Assembly: GCA_029959085.1 (NCBI GenBank)
Contig: JARWIR010000039.1
Location: forward strand, 6,386,001-6,450,000
DNA length: 64,000 nucleotides
Direction of reading: 5' to 3'
Source of the DNA: Nemophila menziesii
Taxonomy: Eukaryota; Streptophyta; Magnoliopsida; Boraginales; Hydrophyllaceae
The position numbers were made by a program, and so were the translations under genes. The notes beneath the pieces were generated by a model, which did not search any database, had not been told where the DNA came from, and worked only from the letters and a program-made list of their open reading frames with translations. Below, in pieces: positions 22,441 through 35,299 of this stretch (its first letter is position 1; every line of letters begins with the position of its first letter).

Positions 22441-25404
22441 TATATATATATTAGAATTTCATTAATTTATTATATAAAGACATAAATATATTTATCAGAC
22501 ATATCTATATATAATAAATAGATTTATATTTTTTTTAATTTAATTGTGTATGAAATCTTTTTTTTTATTTTGGTTGGTATATTATTGTCTTAAAAATAAG
22601 TCTTAAAAATATGTGTATGTAGGTACAATTTATTAAATGGTAGTGAATAAAAAATTTCTAAATAAAAAGTAAGAAACAATTAATGAATCAATCAACACAA
22701 ACATGTATATATTTACATTTAAATTTTATGGAATGTACATGTAAGTTCACAAATTTTATCATATTTCAAACCAACATGTGTATTATATTTGAATTAAGTT
22801 TCATTAAAAGTTAATAAATAACAATGTAAATATGTCTTTCATATTCGTAGTGACTATTATGGTGTATTCATTAGAAACTCTATAAGATTCTTATGGATTT
22901 TAGAAACTCTATAGGATTTGTAGACTCATTTGTGTGTTTTATGTTTTTAATCTTGTACAAAATTTGACTAATTTTACAATATCGTGTATACAATTTTTCA
23001 AATTATATTAATACTTAAGGAATCAGTAATACTCATGTCTTATAAGGATAAAAATATGGGCTAAAAATTAAAAACATTATTATACACATTTGTACTTCTA
23101 TTGAAAATATACTAACTTGTATTACACGCTAAGAGATTAGTTATGTCACAACTAACTAGTTTTTGATATATTTATATCATATTTATGATTGCTTACAGGC
23201 TTTTAACATAGATAAATAAAGCTTATTATCTTTTTATTTGTGACAATTAATTTAGGTAATTTAGAATGAGGTTAATTACACAATGTATATGAAAATAACA
23301 CAAAATCTATATTCTCTGTGATCCAATGGCATTGTTTGACTCTACCCTAATATACCATATACTTAATCGAACATCTAAATACAAAAAAAATGAGTGGTTT
23401 TGACTTAGATATACTTGTGCTATCTCAATTATTTAGTCGCTCATTATAATTATGGATATGTCACATGCATGGTGTAGATTTTTATGATATTCATTTCAGA
23501 CATAGCTATTTGCATACGGTATTAATATTTTACAAAACAAAATTAAGAGAATTAATTGTTTAGCGGGTATACAAAGATCTCCCATCCTTCATGATTTTGT
23601 AGAATCCATTTTTGGAGCACCTACAATTCATTCTTTCCGCAACAATAACCATTTTATCAAACATAACCATAATATCATTGACAAAACTTTAAAAACCTGG
23701 ATAGAAAATGTGTCAGACAATAATTTAACAATCTTGTAACAATTTTTAGTTGTCACCTTTCGTTTTGTTCTCACTACACCAACAATCAAGGATTGAAGTT
23801 ACAGCCTTTTTAGTAGAATTAATTTATTTTATATGATTTTCATAGTGTTGTCGACTTTATTTTTTTTTATGTTCATCCCCCTGAAATGTCATAATGTTAC
23901 ATTTTTCAACATCCCATATAATAAAAGTTGTGGCCAACACTACATTTCTAGTTTATCCAGCTATTTCCCTACTAACTATAATATACAAATACAAAATTAA
24001 ACCTAAAATTTCTTTTGATTTAATCACAGTATATTACTATATATTATTAAAAAATGTTCTACAATTTTCAATGATATTAAACAATTAGTCTACATAACTA
24101 TATATTTATTTAGAAAATAATTGTATCTAATATTGGATCGTCTAATACCAATTATATTATGAGACATACCCTATATTTATGTCATTCAAAAACTACTTAA
24201 GTAACTACCTAGTTAACCTATGATATTTGTTTTATCAATATAATAAATTGTTAAGATGTTAATATTGGACAATCCAATATAAAATGGAAGGCTTACCCTA
24301 TTAACTTTGAGTATATGTTTTCTGAATATGCTGCCAACTTTAAAGGAATGATGATAACTATTGGGAAAATGTTAGACACGTTCAACACCATTAGATAGCC
24401 ATTTAAATCTAGTTTACGTGACCTTAAACATAATTTAATTAAAAGTTAGCGAGAAATCTATGGACTTTTCTCTAAGATGACTAAAGCTATCAAGCTTTTG
24501 TAAAAAAAACCGTGGGCCAAGAATTTTACTAGGTTGAAACCATATTGGCCCTAGAAAGAGAGCTACAAAAATTACACAATAAATTAGCTTTTGCATTCGT
24601 TATGATAAAAATATGATTGAAGATAATCAAATTTTTGTAAGACTTTAAGTTTTTATTTATTAAATTTTATTCTTCAAATATGAGTATGATTAAATATATA
24701 TTGTTAATGAAATACTCTATTTATTAGTTTTGGACGATCTCTTATGAATCCTAGAATTATGACTTGAGGTTTTTTATAGAATTTATGGTTTTTGCTTAAT
24801 TGATATTTATTCATACCTATTTTTTATTATCTTGTATATGGTTTTTTTCATTATAAAGTCCACATAATTTATTAGCCCTAGTTTATGAATTACACCATGG
24901 AGGAGAACTTTTAAGGTGAAAGTAGATATTATAGGTGTTTATTTCTAATCAAATAAAAAGAATATAGAAATTTACATAGACGTTAAAAGAGTTAAATTCA
25001 TGAGTGCCTTATTAATATGTAGGAATATACATGCGAGGTTTAGGTGCCTTCTAGAGTCATGATTAATATAAATAGTTAAGTAGAGGCTTAGGTGGAATCT
25101 AGATACCCGATTAATATGAATAGTAAACATAGTCTTATTCCCGATTATTGTGAATAGTAAACATTGTCTTCAACTTTCAGTCTTATTAATTAATTAAACC
25201 AAAACCTATATATATTATTTTGTTACATAACATTTCATTCAACGTCATTAAACACAAACTATAAGTCTTACAATACCTATGAAGGTGATAAAATATTTAC
25301 TTTACTACTTAGAATGATCCATAAAATTTTGTGGGTAGTTACTCTCTTGGGTGCATAAATCACCTTACTTATAGGGATACCATGTTTTTAGCATCATTTT
25401 AGTG
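22441..25404 (+). repeat. Large repeat unit: microsatellite to start of array
   Basis: The most complete copy of this half-unit. Landmarks: TTAATTTATTATATAAAGAC (22463), GTACATGTAAGTTCACA (22736), CTTGTACAAAATTTGACTA (22952), GATTAGTTATGTCACAAC (23132), TTGTCACCTTTCG (23751), the snap-back element (24125), ACTTGAGGTTTTTTATAG (24761) and ACTCTCTTGGGTGC (25340). The frame 23894-24088 is part of a block repeated at 30151 and about 61925. It shows no conserved protein and is not called as a gene. Confidence 0.8.
24125..24292. mobile_element. Snap-back MITE-like element, copy 1
   Basis: Left end TAATATTGGATCGTCTAATA, right end ATATTGGACAATCCAATAT. The two ends are inverted copies of each other, and each is itself palindromic (ATTGGA-NNN-TCCAAT). 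The spacing is about 125 bp. Copies lie at 30383, 45097, 52097 and 62161. The internal sequence is AT-rich and non-coding. Confidence 0.6.
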
Positions 25405-26875
25405 GACTGCATTAAAGGTTAAGGTAATGGTTAATGTTAATGTTAATTTTAAAGCTTATGGTTTATGGTTTAAGTTTTAAGGTGTAAAGTTCAAGGTTCA
25501 AGGTTCAGGGTTAACGTTAAAAAATTTAAGATGAAGGTGAAGGTGAATTTTAAGGTTAAGATTTAACATTAAGGTTAAAGTTAAGTTTATGGTTTAAGTG
25601 TTAAGGTATAATACTTATGGTTTAAGGAATATGGTTAAAGTTAAGGTTAAGGTCATAGTGAAAGCAAAGCCCTATGTTATAGTTAAGGTTTACGTCTAAG
25701 TGTTACGGTTTAAGGTATGAGATTTGAGGTTAGGTTTAAGTTTAAGGTTTAGATTGAGCATAAGGATAATATTTTGTTTAAGGTAAATATTAGGGGCCAT
25801 ATTAAGGTTAAGGTTGAGATTAATATTGGTGTAAAAGTTAAGGTTAAGATTAGGGTTAAGATTAAGGTTAATGATAAAGTCAATGCAAAGTAAAATTTTA
25901 AGTTTAAGTTTAAGGGTACGGTTAAGGTTATGGGTAATTTTAATGTTAGGTTAAAGTTAAGAATAAGGTTACTAATCTCTTTAAGGTTAATAGTTAAGGG
26001 GTTGATGTTAAGGTGGGTTAAGGAGTAAAGAGAATTAGTTAAGGTTAATGTTAAGACTAAGGTTAAGTTTAAGGTTAATTATAAGGTTCAATTTAATGTT
26101 AAGGTTAAGTTAAAATTAACGTTAATGATAAGTTTAATATTACGGTTAAGGTTAAGGCTATGACTAAGGCTATGTATATATCTAGGGATAAGTATACAAC
26201 TAAGCTAAAGACAAATGTTTAGGCTAAGGCTAAGGAAAATTCTAAAGAAAAAGCTAAGTAAAAGGTTAAGGCTAGGGCAAATGATATTATTAATGCTAAG
26301 GCTAAGACTAAGGCTAATGTTAAGGTTAAGTTCATGGTTAAGGTTAACTTTATGGTTATGGTTAAGGTTAGGGTTACGTTAAATATTAAGGTTAAAGGTT
26401 AAGGTTAAAGTTTAAATTTTGGGTTATGGTAAAGGATAAGGTTATGTCTAAGGGTTAACTTTAAGGTACAGGTCAAGTCTAAGGTAAGACGAAGTTTAAG
26501 TTTCAGGTTATAAAGATTTAAGGTTAGAGGTCGGATATAATCGTGATTAAACTTTATTTTGTTAAGGTTATAATTAAGGTTCAAACTTTACAGGATAAGG
26601 TTAAAAGCTTTATGTTTGAGGTCGGATATCAGCATAGTAAATTTTTATCTAGTTCAAATTTGAATTGAGGTTTAAACCTTAAGGGTGAGTATAAGGTTAG
26701 GGTTAGTGTAAAGGTTTAAATAAAGGTTAAGTTTAAGGTTATGATGAATGTTAATTTTAAGTTTAAAGTTCTAGATTTAAGATAAAGTTCTTAGTTTAGT
26801 GTTACGTTTAACCGTATGGTTAAGATTAAAGCTTACATGTAAGTTTAAGGTTAAGGTTAAAGTTTAGGTTAACGT
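25405..26875 (+). repeat. Degenerate TTAAGG array, copy 3
   Basis: Full-length unit array. It contains the islands GTCGGATATAATCGTGATTA (26531) and GTCGGATATCAGCATAGTAA (26621), two versions of one motif about 90 bases apart, and a section of AAGGCTAAGG-type hexamers (26215-26330). Confidence 0.85.
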
Positions 26876-29055
26876 GATTCTTTATTATTTTAACACATAT
26901 CCAAATATTTTTAAGTGTGGTTCATGATTTTTGATTTCTTGTACATATTATTTTATGCTTATAAAACATTTGTAGGATTTAGCTTGCACGTATTTTTTTG
27001 TAAAATTAATTCGATTTTCATTGTTCATGGTTCAAGATTCAAGGTTCTTCATTTATAGGTAATGAAAAAGGGTAAGCTTTTGTTCTGTTTATAGGCAAGC
27101 GAACCCAAATCCCCTATGTGAGCCTTTAAAATAAGTTTTGTTCCATTTACAGTATCAAACCTAAGTCCCCTGGTTAAAATAGAATATTGTGTATAGCATG
27201 TATGGAGTGAGATAAGAGACAATTAACTTTTTTTTATTTGTAAAAAACAATTATTACAATAGTGCGAATAAGTAAATTAATTGTTAAAAAACGATCGTGT
27301 TCGTCTTTCATGTAGAGTTGACATGTCATTTTTAAAAGTTTATTTAATAATATATATGTAGTGGTAAAAGATAAATAATTTTAACGGTCACAAACTCAAT
27401 AACAATATACATAAAAATTTGAATGTAAATGTATCAAAAAATTCTTAAAATATTAAAATAATAACGTCGTTACCTTTTTTAATATGCTTATATTGTCTAA
27501 AAAAGTATACTGGGTTTGACGATTGGTAATAATTATAAATTTTTTTTTTTAAAACAAAAAAATATTTGCAAAAATAATAAATTAAATCCAGTGAGTGAAT
27601 TTAGGAAGTGTACACGAACTTGATAATCGTTTATGTAGAGGATGTGAACTGTTTAAAAAAATGCTTTATAATGTAGATTCACAACCTTTGAACACATGTT
27701 ATATAATATTGATATATACGGTTTAAAAAATTTGCATACTATATTAACATTTATTATGTCCATAAAAAGATATATAAAAAGAATTTTTTTGTATTTAATT
27801 ATTTGATTAATATATATATATAAATATATTATATGGCTCTAAAATTAAATCAAATTAAAATATTCATTCACATTTAAGGTATATATTTAGTAAAAACTTA
27901 AAATTAAAATTTTAATTATATATTTGATAGAATACATAAGTAAGTAGATGGTGATAATTAGATAGCACAGACAAACACATTAGTTTTATGGGATTATAAC
28001 TATAATAGTACGACTTTTATTGGATTTTAATTTATATATTTGGCATAAATATAATATATAATTAAATTATAGTGGGTCCATAATATTAGTTATAAATTTT
28101 CTTGAGAGATCCCAACCATGGAAGATAAAGGGATAAACTAAGCCATCTTTTATGTATAGAGACGTCACTAAAGTGATCACACCGTGTCTTTTATATACTT
28201 ATATTTATCACCTTTGATTAACAACTTTTATATATATTGTTATATTAATCAAACTTGATGATTTTTCAAATCTGGAAGTTTCTTGTTCATTCCCTTTTTA
28301 GCCATATGCTCACATATAAATAGATGTTATTCATTACTATTTTTCCATCAACACAAAAACTATTTCTAAACATTTCACTAACCTTATATATTATGAAAAA
28401 CTACACCATATACATCTCCTACTGTGAAACTCTTATAAACATTGTCGCCCATGAATATTGGTAGAAATTTTTGATATCCAATAAAACATTACTACAATTT
28501 TAACTTGTCAAAGGATTTTACTACAATCTTTTTATTGTGATGAATGTTATGATATAGAATTGAATATTTGCAGGGGCTAAATTACCACTTATTTCAAAAT
28601 TTATAGATGAGATCTTTGTCAACGGGTCTTGAAGAGATATTTTCAAATATCATATTTATATATATATGTACATAAAGACACATTAATCACATTTACCACT
28701 TAGAAAATCTAAACCACTTCTAAAAATAATCTTCTCATCCAACCTACTCAACCCTCCAGACTATTTTCTATCAGTAGTTCTATCATTCCATGGTAGATTG
28801 GAGTGAAATCAGCAAGACATAATTTTTTAATTATTTTCTTTAAATATGGTATAAATTTTTTTATATGTTTTTTATAGGTATATTTGATTTATTTATTGTT
28901 TGTTAATTTTTGTATTGGTTCTATCATAAAAATAAATGTGTGACATTTTTAGGTAATATTTAGAAATCCAGAAGTATACTCAAAGATTTTGAGTGTAGTT
29001 TTGCTGATTGTCTAAGTATAGTTAGAGATTAACTTAATATACTCAATGATTTTTC
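26876..29055 (+). repeat. Large repeat unit: post-array half
   Basis: Landmarks: ATATCCAAATATTTTTAAG (26886), GAATAAGTAAATTAATTG (27267), GGGATTATAACTATAATAGT (27990), an intact Helitron target site at 28056/28057, GCGATCACACC-type sequence (28172), the GGTCTTGAAGAG block (28624) and ATTCCATGGTAGATTGGAG (28784). It breaks off inside the TAATATTTAGAAATCC block at about 29055, where an array begins abruptly. No genes seen. Confidence 0.8.
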
Positions 29056-29870
29056 ATAACATTAAGGTTAAGGCTAGGGCTAAGGTTAAGGCTAAGACTA
29101 GGGCTAGTTCTAGGCATATATATATATATAAGGCTAAACTCTAGACTAAGGCTAGGGCGAAGGCTAAAGTTAAGTATAAGGACAAAGACTAATGCTAAGG
29201 TTAAGGCTAGGGCTAGGGATATGTTTAATACTAAGGACAAAGCTAAGGCTAAGGTTAAGGTTAATGTCATGGTTAAGGTTAAGTTTAAGGTTGAGATTGA
29301 GGTTCAGGTTAAGGTTAGGGTGACAATTAATTTTTATTTTAAGGTTAAGGTTAAAGTTTAAATTTTGGGTTTTGTTTAAGGTTAAGGTTAAGTATAAGGG
29401 TTAATTTTGAGGTAACAGTTAAGTCTTAGTTTAATTTTACGGTTTAAGATTTGACCTTTAAGTTTCAGATTGTAGAGATTTAAGTTCTAAGGTAAAATAT
29501 AAATGCAACGAATCTTCATTTGGTTAAGGTTAAAATTATGGTTTAAACCTTAAAGGATAAGTTTAGTGTTAGTGTTAAGGAGTAAAGGTTTATGGATAAA
29601 GTTATAAGATTTAAGGTTTGAGGTCAAATATCAGCAAAATAAGTTTTCATATGGTTCAGATTAGAATTGGGGTTTAAACCTTAAGGGTAAGGATAAGGTT
29701 AGGGTTAGGTAAACGTTTAAACTGAGGTTAAGTTTAAGGTTATGATGAAAGTTTGGTTTCAAGTTTAAAGTTTAAGATTTAAGGTAAAGTGTACGGCTTA
29801 GTAATAAGTTTAAGTGTATGATTAAGGTTAAGGTTTAAATGTAAGGTTAAGGTTAAGGTTAGCGTTTTTT
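29056..29870 (+). repeat. Truncated TTAAGG array, copy 4 (starts mid-array)
   Basis: The sequence enters directly at AAGGCTAGGGC, the middle of a full array; it corresponds to about 47240 in copy 6. The first half of the array and its upstream flank are missing. From there it follows copy 6 closely to the end. The junction at about 29056 is a rearrangement breakpoint. Confidence 0.8.
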
Positions 29871-30382
29871 TAATTATATAACATATATAAAAATATTTTT
29901 AAGTTAGTGGTTCATGATTTTTAATTTCTTGTACATATTTTTTTATGCTTATAAAATATTTCTTGTATTTAGCTTGCACATAATTTCTTGTATAAAACAT
30001 TTTTAGTTGTCACCTTTTTTTTTGTTCTCACTACACCAAAAATCAAGTATTAAAGTTACCGAATTTTTAGTAGAATTAATTTATTTTAAATGATTTTCAT
30101 AGTGTTGTCGACTTTATTTTATTTTATGCTCAGGCCCCTAAAATGCCATAATGTTACCTTTTTCAACATCCCATATAGTAAAAGTTCTGGCCAATAATAC
30201 ATTTCTAGTTTATCCAACCATTTCCCTACTAAGTATAATCTACAAATACAAAATTAAACCTCAAATTGCTTTTGATTTAGTTGCATTATATTACCATATA
30301 TTATTCAAAAAAAGTTCTACAATTTTCAATGTTACTAAAAAATTAGACTATATGACTCTATATTTATTTAGAAAATAATTCT

Positions 30383-30542
30383 ATCCAATATTGGATTGTC
30401 CAATACCAATATTATTATGAAACATACCCTATATTTATGTCATTCAAAAACTAATTAAGTAACTACCTAGTTAACATATGATATTTATTATAAATATAAT
30501 TAATAGTTAAGATGTTAATATTGGACAATCCAATATAGGATG
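30383..30542. mobile_element. Snap-back MITE-like element, copy 2
   Basis: The cleanest copy. The ends are ATCCAATATTGGATTGTCC and its inverted partner GGACAATCCAATATAGGAT; they differ at a few positions over about 29 bases. Each end contains ATTGGA-TTG-TCCAAT or the equivalent. Confidence 0.65.
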
Positions 30543-30559
30543 GAAGTCTTACCCTATTA

Positions 30560-30850
30560 ATTTTGAGTATATGTTTTCTGAATATGCTGCAAACTTTAAA
30601 GTAATGATGAGAACTATTAGAAAAGAATTAGACACCGGTTCAACACCATCAGATATCCATTTAACTCTAGTTTACGTGAATATACCGAGGAATCTATTGA
30701 TGTTTCTTCGAGACGAAGAAGGCCATCTAGTTTTTGTAAAAAAAACCATGGGCCAAGATTTTTACTAGGTTGAAGGTTGAAACCATATTGACCCTAGAAA
30801 GAGACCTACAAATATTACACTATAAATTAGCTTTAAAACCTGATTGAAGA
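30560..30850 (+). pseudogene. Block with a 65-codon open frame, unidentified
   Basis: The frame 30571-30768 (starts MFSEYAANFKVMMRTIRKEL) follows the snap-back element. The same block occurs at 24300, 45255, 52280 and 62340, but is interrupted by stops or frame changes in each. The composition is less AT-biased than its surroundings, which is compatible with an old captured coding fragment. No family was recognised, and the open frame here may simply be the least damaged copy. Confidence 0.25.
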
Positions 30851-31504
30851 TAAAGTCAGACGAGAAGAAAGGAGAAATCATTAACATCTTCATCATAATC
30901 AAATCATTGTAAGACTTTAAGTTTTTATTTATTAAATATTATTCTTTAATTATGATTATGATTACTATATATTGTTAACGAAATACTCTATTCATTAGTT
31001 TTGGACGATTTCTTATGAACCCTAGAATTTTTAATTGAGGCTTTTCTATGAATTTAGGGTTTTTGCTTAACTAATATTTATTAATATGTACTTTATATTA
31101 TCTTGTATATGGTTTTTTCATTTCAAAGTCCACTTAATTTATTAGCCCTCATTAATGAATTACACCAGGTTGGGGAAATTTAAAGGTGGAAGTAGATATT
31201 AGAGGTGTTTATTTCTAATCGAATAAAAATAAAATAATTATGCCAGTCTAGTTTCCTCACTAAGTTAATCCCTATATTAATAATTATTGAAACCCAAACC
31301 AATATATATTATTTTGTTACATACCATTTTATTCAAAGTCATTAAACACACACTATAAGTTTTATAGTCCCTATGGAGATGATAAATATTTTACTTTACT
31401 ACTTGGAATGATCCATAAATCTTTGTGTGGAGTTACTCTCTCGGGTGCGTAATTAACCTCACACCTAGGGGGATACAAAGTTTGTTGGCATCGTTATCGT
31501 GGAT

Positions 31505-33105
31505 TGCACTTAAGGTTTAGGAAATGTCTAAAGTTAAGGTTAGGTTAAGGTTTATGATTTATGGTTTAAGGATTAAGGTTCAAGGTTCAAGGTTCAATGT
31601 TAAGGTTAAATAATTTAACATAAAGGCGAAGGCGAAGATTAAGATTAATGTAAAGGTTATGGATTAAGGTTAAGAGTAAGGTTAAATTTACGGTTTGAGG
31701 TTTGAGATATAAGACTTTAGGTTTAAGGGATATGGTTAAAGTTAAGGTTAAAGTGAAAGCAATCACTAAGTCGTATAGTTTAAAGTTTACGGTTAAAGGT
31801 AGAAAATTTAAGGTTAAGGTTAAGGTTAAGTTTAAGATTAAGGTTTGGGTTAAGGTTTGGGTTAAGGTTAAGGTTAAAGTGAAATCAAACCCTAAATTCT
31901 ATGGTATAAGGTTTACGGTTTAAGGTATAATATTTTAGGTTAAGTTTAAGGTTACGATTAAGGTTTAGGTTAAGATTAAGGATAAAATTAAGATTAAGTT
32001 AAATGATAAGGGAAAGGTTATGGTTGAGGTTAAGGTTAAGGTTAATATTACGGCTAATGTTAAGTAATGGCTAAGTCAAAGTTTATGTTTCAGTCGAAGG
32101 TTAAGGTTAATGTTATGGTTAAGGTTAATGTTAGGTTAATTTTAAGAATAAAGTTACTGATGTGTTTAAGGTTAATAATTAAGAGGTTTATGTTAATGTT
32201 AAGGTTAAAGATTAAAGAGTATTTGTTAAGGTTAAGGTTAAGTTTGAGGTTAAGTTTAAGGTTAAGGTTAATTATAAGGTTCAATTTAATGTTTAGGTTA
32301 AGTAAAATTTTAAGTTACGGATATGTTTAATGTTAAGGTTAAGGTTAAGGCTATTGCTAAGACAAGAGGTATATATAGGGATAAGGATAAGGCTAAAGTA
32401 AAGACTAATATTTAGGCTAAGGCTAAGGCTAAGACTAAGGAAAAGTCTAAAGAAAAAGCTAAAGGCAAAGGTTAAGTTTAGGGAAAAAGATATGGTTAAT
32501 TATAAGGCTAAGAATAAGGCTAAGGTCATGGTTAAGGTTAAGTTTAAGGTTATGGTTAAGTTAGGATGACAGGTAATGTTAAGTTTAAAGGTTATGGTTA
32601 AAGTTTAAATTTTAGATTATGGTAAAGGTTAAGGTACAGTCTAAGGGTTATCTTTAAGGTAAAGGTCAAGTCTAAGGGTAAGTTTAAGGTTTAGGATTCG
32701 ATAATTAACTTCCAGGTTATACATATTTAAGGTTTGAGGTCAGATATAAGCATTATAAATCTTCATTTGGTTAAGGTCAGAATTAAGGTTTAAACCTTAA
32801 AGGATAAAGTTAGGGTTAAGGTTAAGGTTATAAGATTTAGGTTTGAGGTCAAATATCAACACAATGAATTTTCATCTAGTTCAAATTAGAATTGAGGTTC
32901 AAACCTTAAGGGTAACGATAAAGTTAGGGTTACGGTAAAGGTTAAAATTAAGAATAAGTTTAAGGTTATGATGAAAGTTAAGTTTTATGTTTAAAGTTCA
33001 AGGTTTAAGGTAAAGTGCAATGTTAAGTTCTACGTTTAACCGTATGGTTAAGATTAAGATTTACATGTAAGGTTAAGGTTAAAGTTAAGGTTAAGGTTAA
33101 CGTGA
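31505..33105 (+). repeat. Degenerate TTAAGG array, copy 5
   Basis: Full-length array. It shares islands with the array at 63285 in the same order (GAAAGCAATCACTA at 31757 and 63527; AAGTAATGGCTAAGTCAAAG at 32061). Two copies of the GTC.RATATNAGC island occur near 32739 and 32859. The open frames at 31702, 32067 and 32090 are hexamer translations. Confidence 0.85.
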
Positions 33106-35287
33106 TTTTGTATTATATTAACACATATCCAAATATTTTGGAGTGTGTGGTTCATGATTTTTAATTTATTGGACATACTCTTTTATGCTTATAGATCATT
33201 TGTTGGATTTAGCTTGCAACCATTTTTTTTAAAACAATTAACTCAAATTTCATTTTTCGTAGTTCAAGATTTAATTTTCTCGTTTTATGGTTCATGTAAA
33301 AGGTAAGATTTCGTGTTATTAACAAGGAAACGAACCCCAATCCCTTATGTGAGCCTTTAAAATAAGTTTTTGTCAATTTACGGTATCGAACCTAAGTCCC
33401 CTAGAAGAAAGTAAGATATCCAACACGCTAGGATAAAAAAATAGAATAATGTGTATAGAGTGTATGGAGTGATATAAGAGACAATTAAGTTTTCTTTTAT
33501 TAGTAAAAACAATTATTGCAATTCGTGCGAATAAGTAAATTAATGGGTTACAAATGATCGTGGTCGTCTTTTATGTATCGTAGACGTCTTTTATCATATA
33601 TATGCAGTTGTAAAATAAAAATAATTTAAAAGGTCACAAACTCAATAAAAATATATATAAAAAATTGAACGCAAATGTTTTAAAAAATTCATTAAATATT
33701 AATATTACGACGTCGTTACCGTTTTTAATATGCATTTATATCGTCCAATAAATTAAAAGGGTTTTGACGTAAAAATAATATGGTAATAATTATAAATATT
33801 TTTTGTTTGAATTAATTACTTAAAAATGTCTTCAGGAATGGGTCATATCTAGTGCTTATATATTTCATATATAAACCCTTCTTTAGTAGTGGTAGTTATG
33901 ATTGAGTATTAATCCAACCTAAATCGATCAACACAAAGAACTATATGAAGGCTTTTCTTTACTTAGGCCCAACATTAGTCGGTTATTGAAGGTTATATAA
34001 ATATGTACAATCTAAAACTTAACTCTCAGTTTCATTTCATATTTCTCTCCAACAATATTAATTTATCATATTTTTGTATCAGTTCCACTATAATAACTAA
34101 TTAATATGTATAATACTAGTATAACAAAATTATATTATAAATGTAATGATCTAGTTTGTAATACTTAAATTTTTTGTTTGAATCATCATTATTTTAATAA
34201 ATTTTTCTACTGTATTTATGTATATGTCTAAGTATTTAAGATATCAATAAATATCTATATAATTTGTATAGATCCATATATTTTTATTATTGATCTTGCA
34301 AAAGTGTATAGTTTAAATATATAGATTTGTATATTGTTTATTTTATTATATACAAAAATATAGGCAAATACTTTTTTAAAAATATATTTTTGTATTTTTT
34401 AAAAATTCGCAAATATGTATCTATTAACAAACACATACATATATATACATATATATATATGTATATTAGTATTTAATTAATTTATTATATAAAAATATAA
34501 ATATATTTATCAAACCTGTCTATATATAATTAATAGATTTATATATTTCTATTCTTTAAATGTGTATGAAATCGTTTTTTGTTTTTTATGTCGGTTGTTA
34601 TACTATGTATCTCTCTTAAAATATATTTTTGTACTTATGATTTTTTAAATGGTACTGAATAAAAAAATTCTAAATAGAACGTAAGAAACAATTAACGAAT
34701 CAATCCACAAACACATGTATTGATTATGCTTAACTTTATATTATTCATAAAATACTCTCTTCATTAGCTTATGACGATTTCTTATAAACCCTAGAATTAT
34801 GAATTGAGGCTTTTTGTATGAATTTAGGGGTTTTTCTTAATTGATATTTATTTATACGTATTTCATATTATCTTGTATAAAGTTTTTTTCATTATAAAGT
34901 CCATGGAATTTATTATCCCTATTTTTATGAATTACACCCGGGAGGGGGATTAAAAGGTGGAACTATATATAAGAAGTGTTTATTCCTAATAGGATAAAAA
35001 TAATATACATAGATGTTTATTGGGTTAAATTCATCGGTGTCAATAAATATGTAAGAATATACATGAGATGTTAGATGTCTTCTTTAGTCACAAATAATGT
35101 GAATAGTAAATATCTCTTTTCTTTGAATTAAGCATAGGCTTAGCTAGAATCTAGATTCCCAATTAATGTGAATAATAAACATAATTTTATTCTATTAAGC
35201 CTAACTTTTAGTTCTTTGGTGAATTGGATCGTCCCGGGCTAGTTTCCTCCCTATGTTAATGCATCTATTAACACACACATATATATA
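33106..35287 (+). repeat. Mosaic of unit fragments with three junctions
   Basis: 33106-33800 is the normal post-array half. At about 33810 it jumps to the last 40 bases of the mini-Helitron (AATGTCTTCAGGAATGGG, TCATAT, CTAG) and runs on through the microsatellite block to 34717. At ACACATGTATTGA it jumps to the CTTAACTTTATATTATTCAT block (as at 45660). At about 35262 (CCTATGTTAATG/CATCTATTAAC) it jumps back to the microsatellite, where Helitron H2 begins. No genes seen. Confidence 0.7.
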
Positions 35288-35299
35288 CTAGGTATAGCC

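Larger units (their letters stand above)
29871..31504 (+). repeat. Recombinant unit segment between arrays 4 and 5
   Basis: The post-array block runs from 29876 to about 29998. It then switches within AACATTTTTAGTTGTCACC to the block that normally lies far upstream (compare 23740 and 61785), skipping several kilobases of unit. It continues through the snap-back element to the ACTCTCTCGGGTGCG block (31436). Confidence 0.75.

Noticed and set aside
22500..22520. TCTATATATAATAAATAG as another Helitron 5' end
   Set aside because: It recurs in the same place in several unit copies and has no matching hairpin and CTAG downstream, so it is unit sequence.
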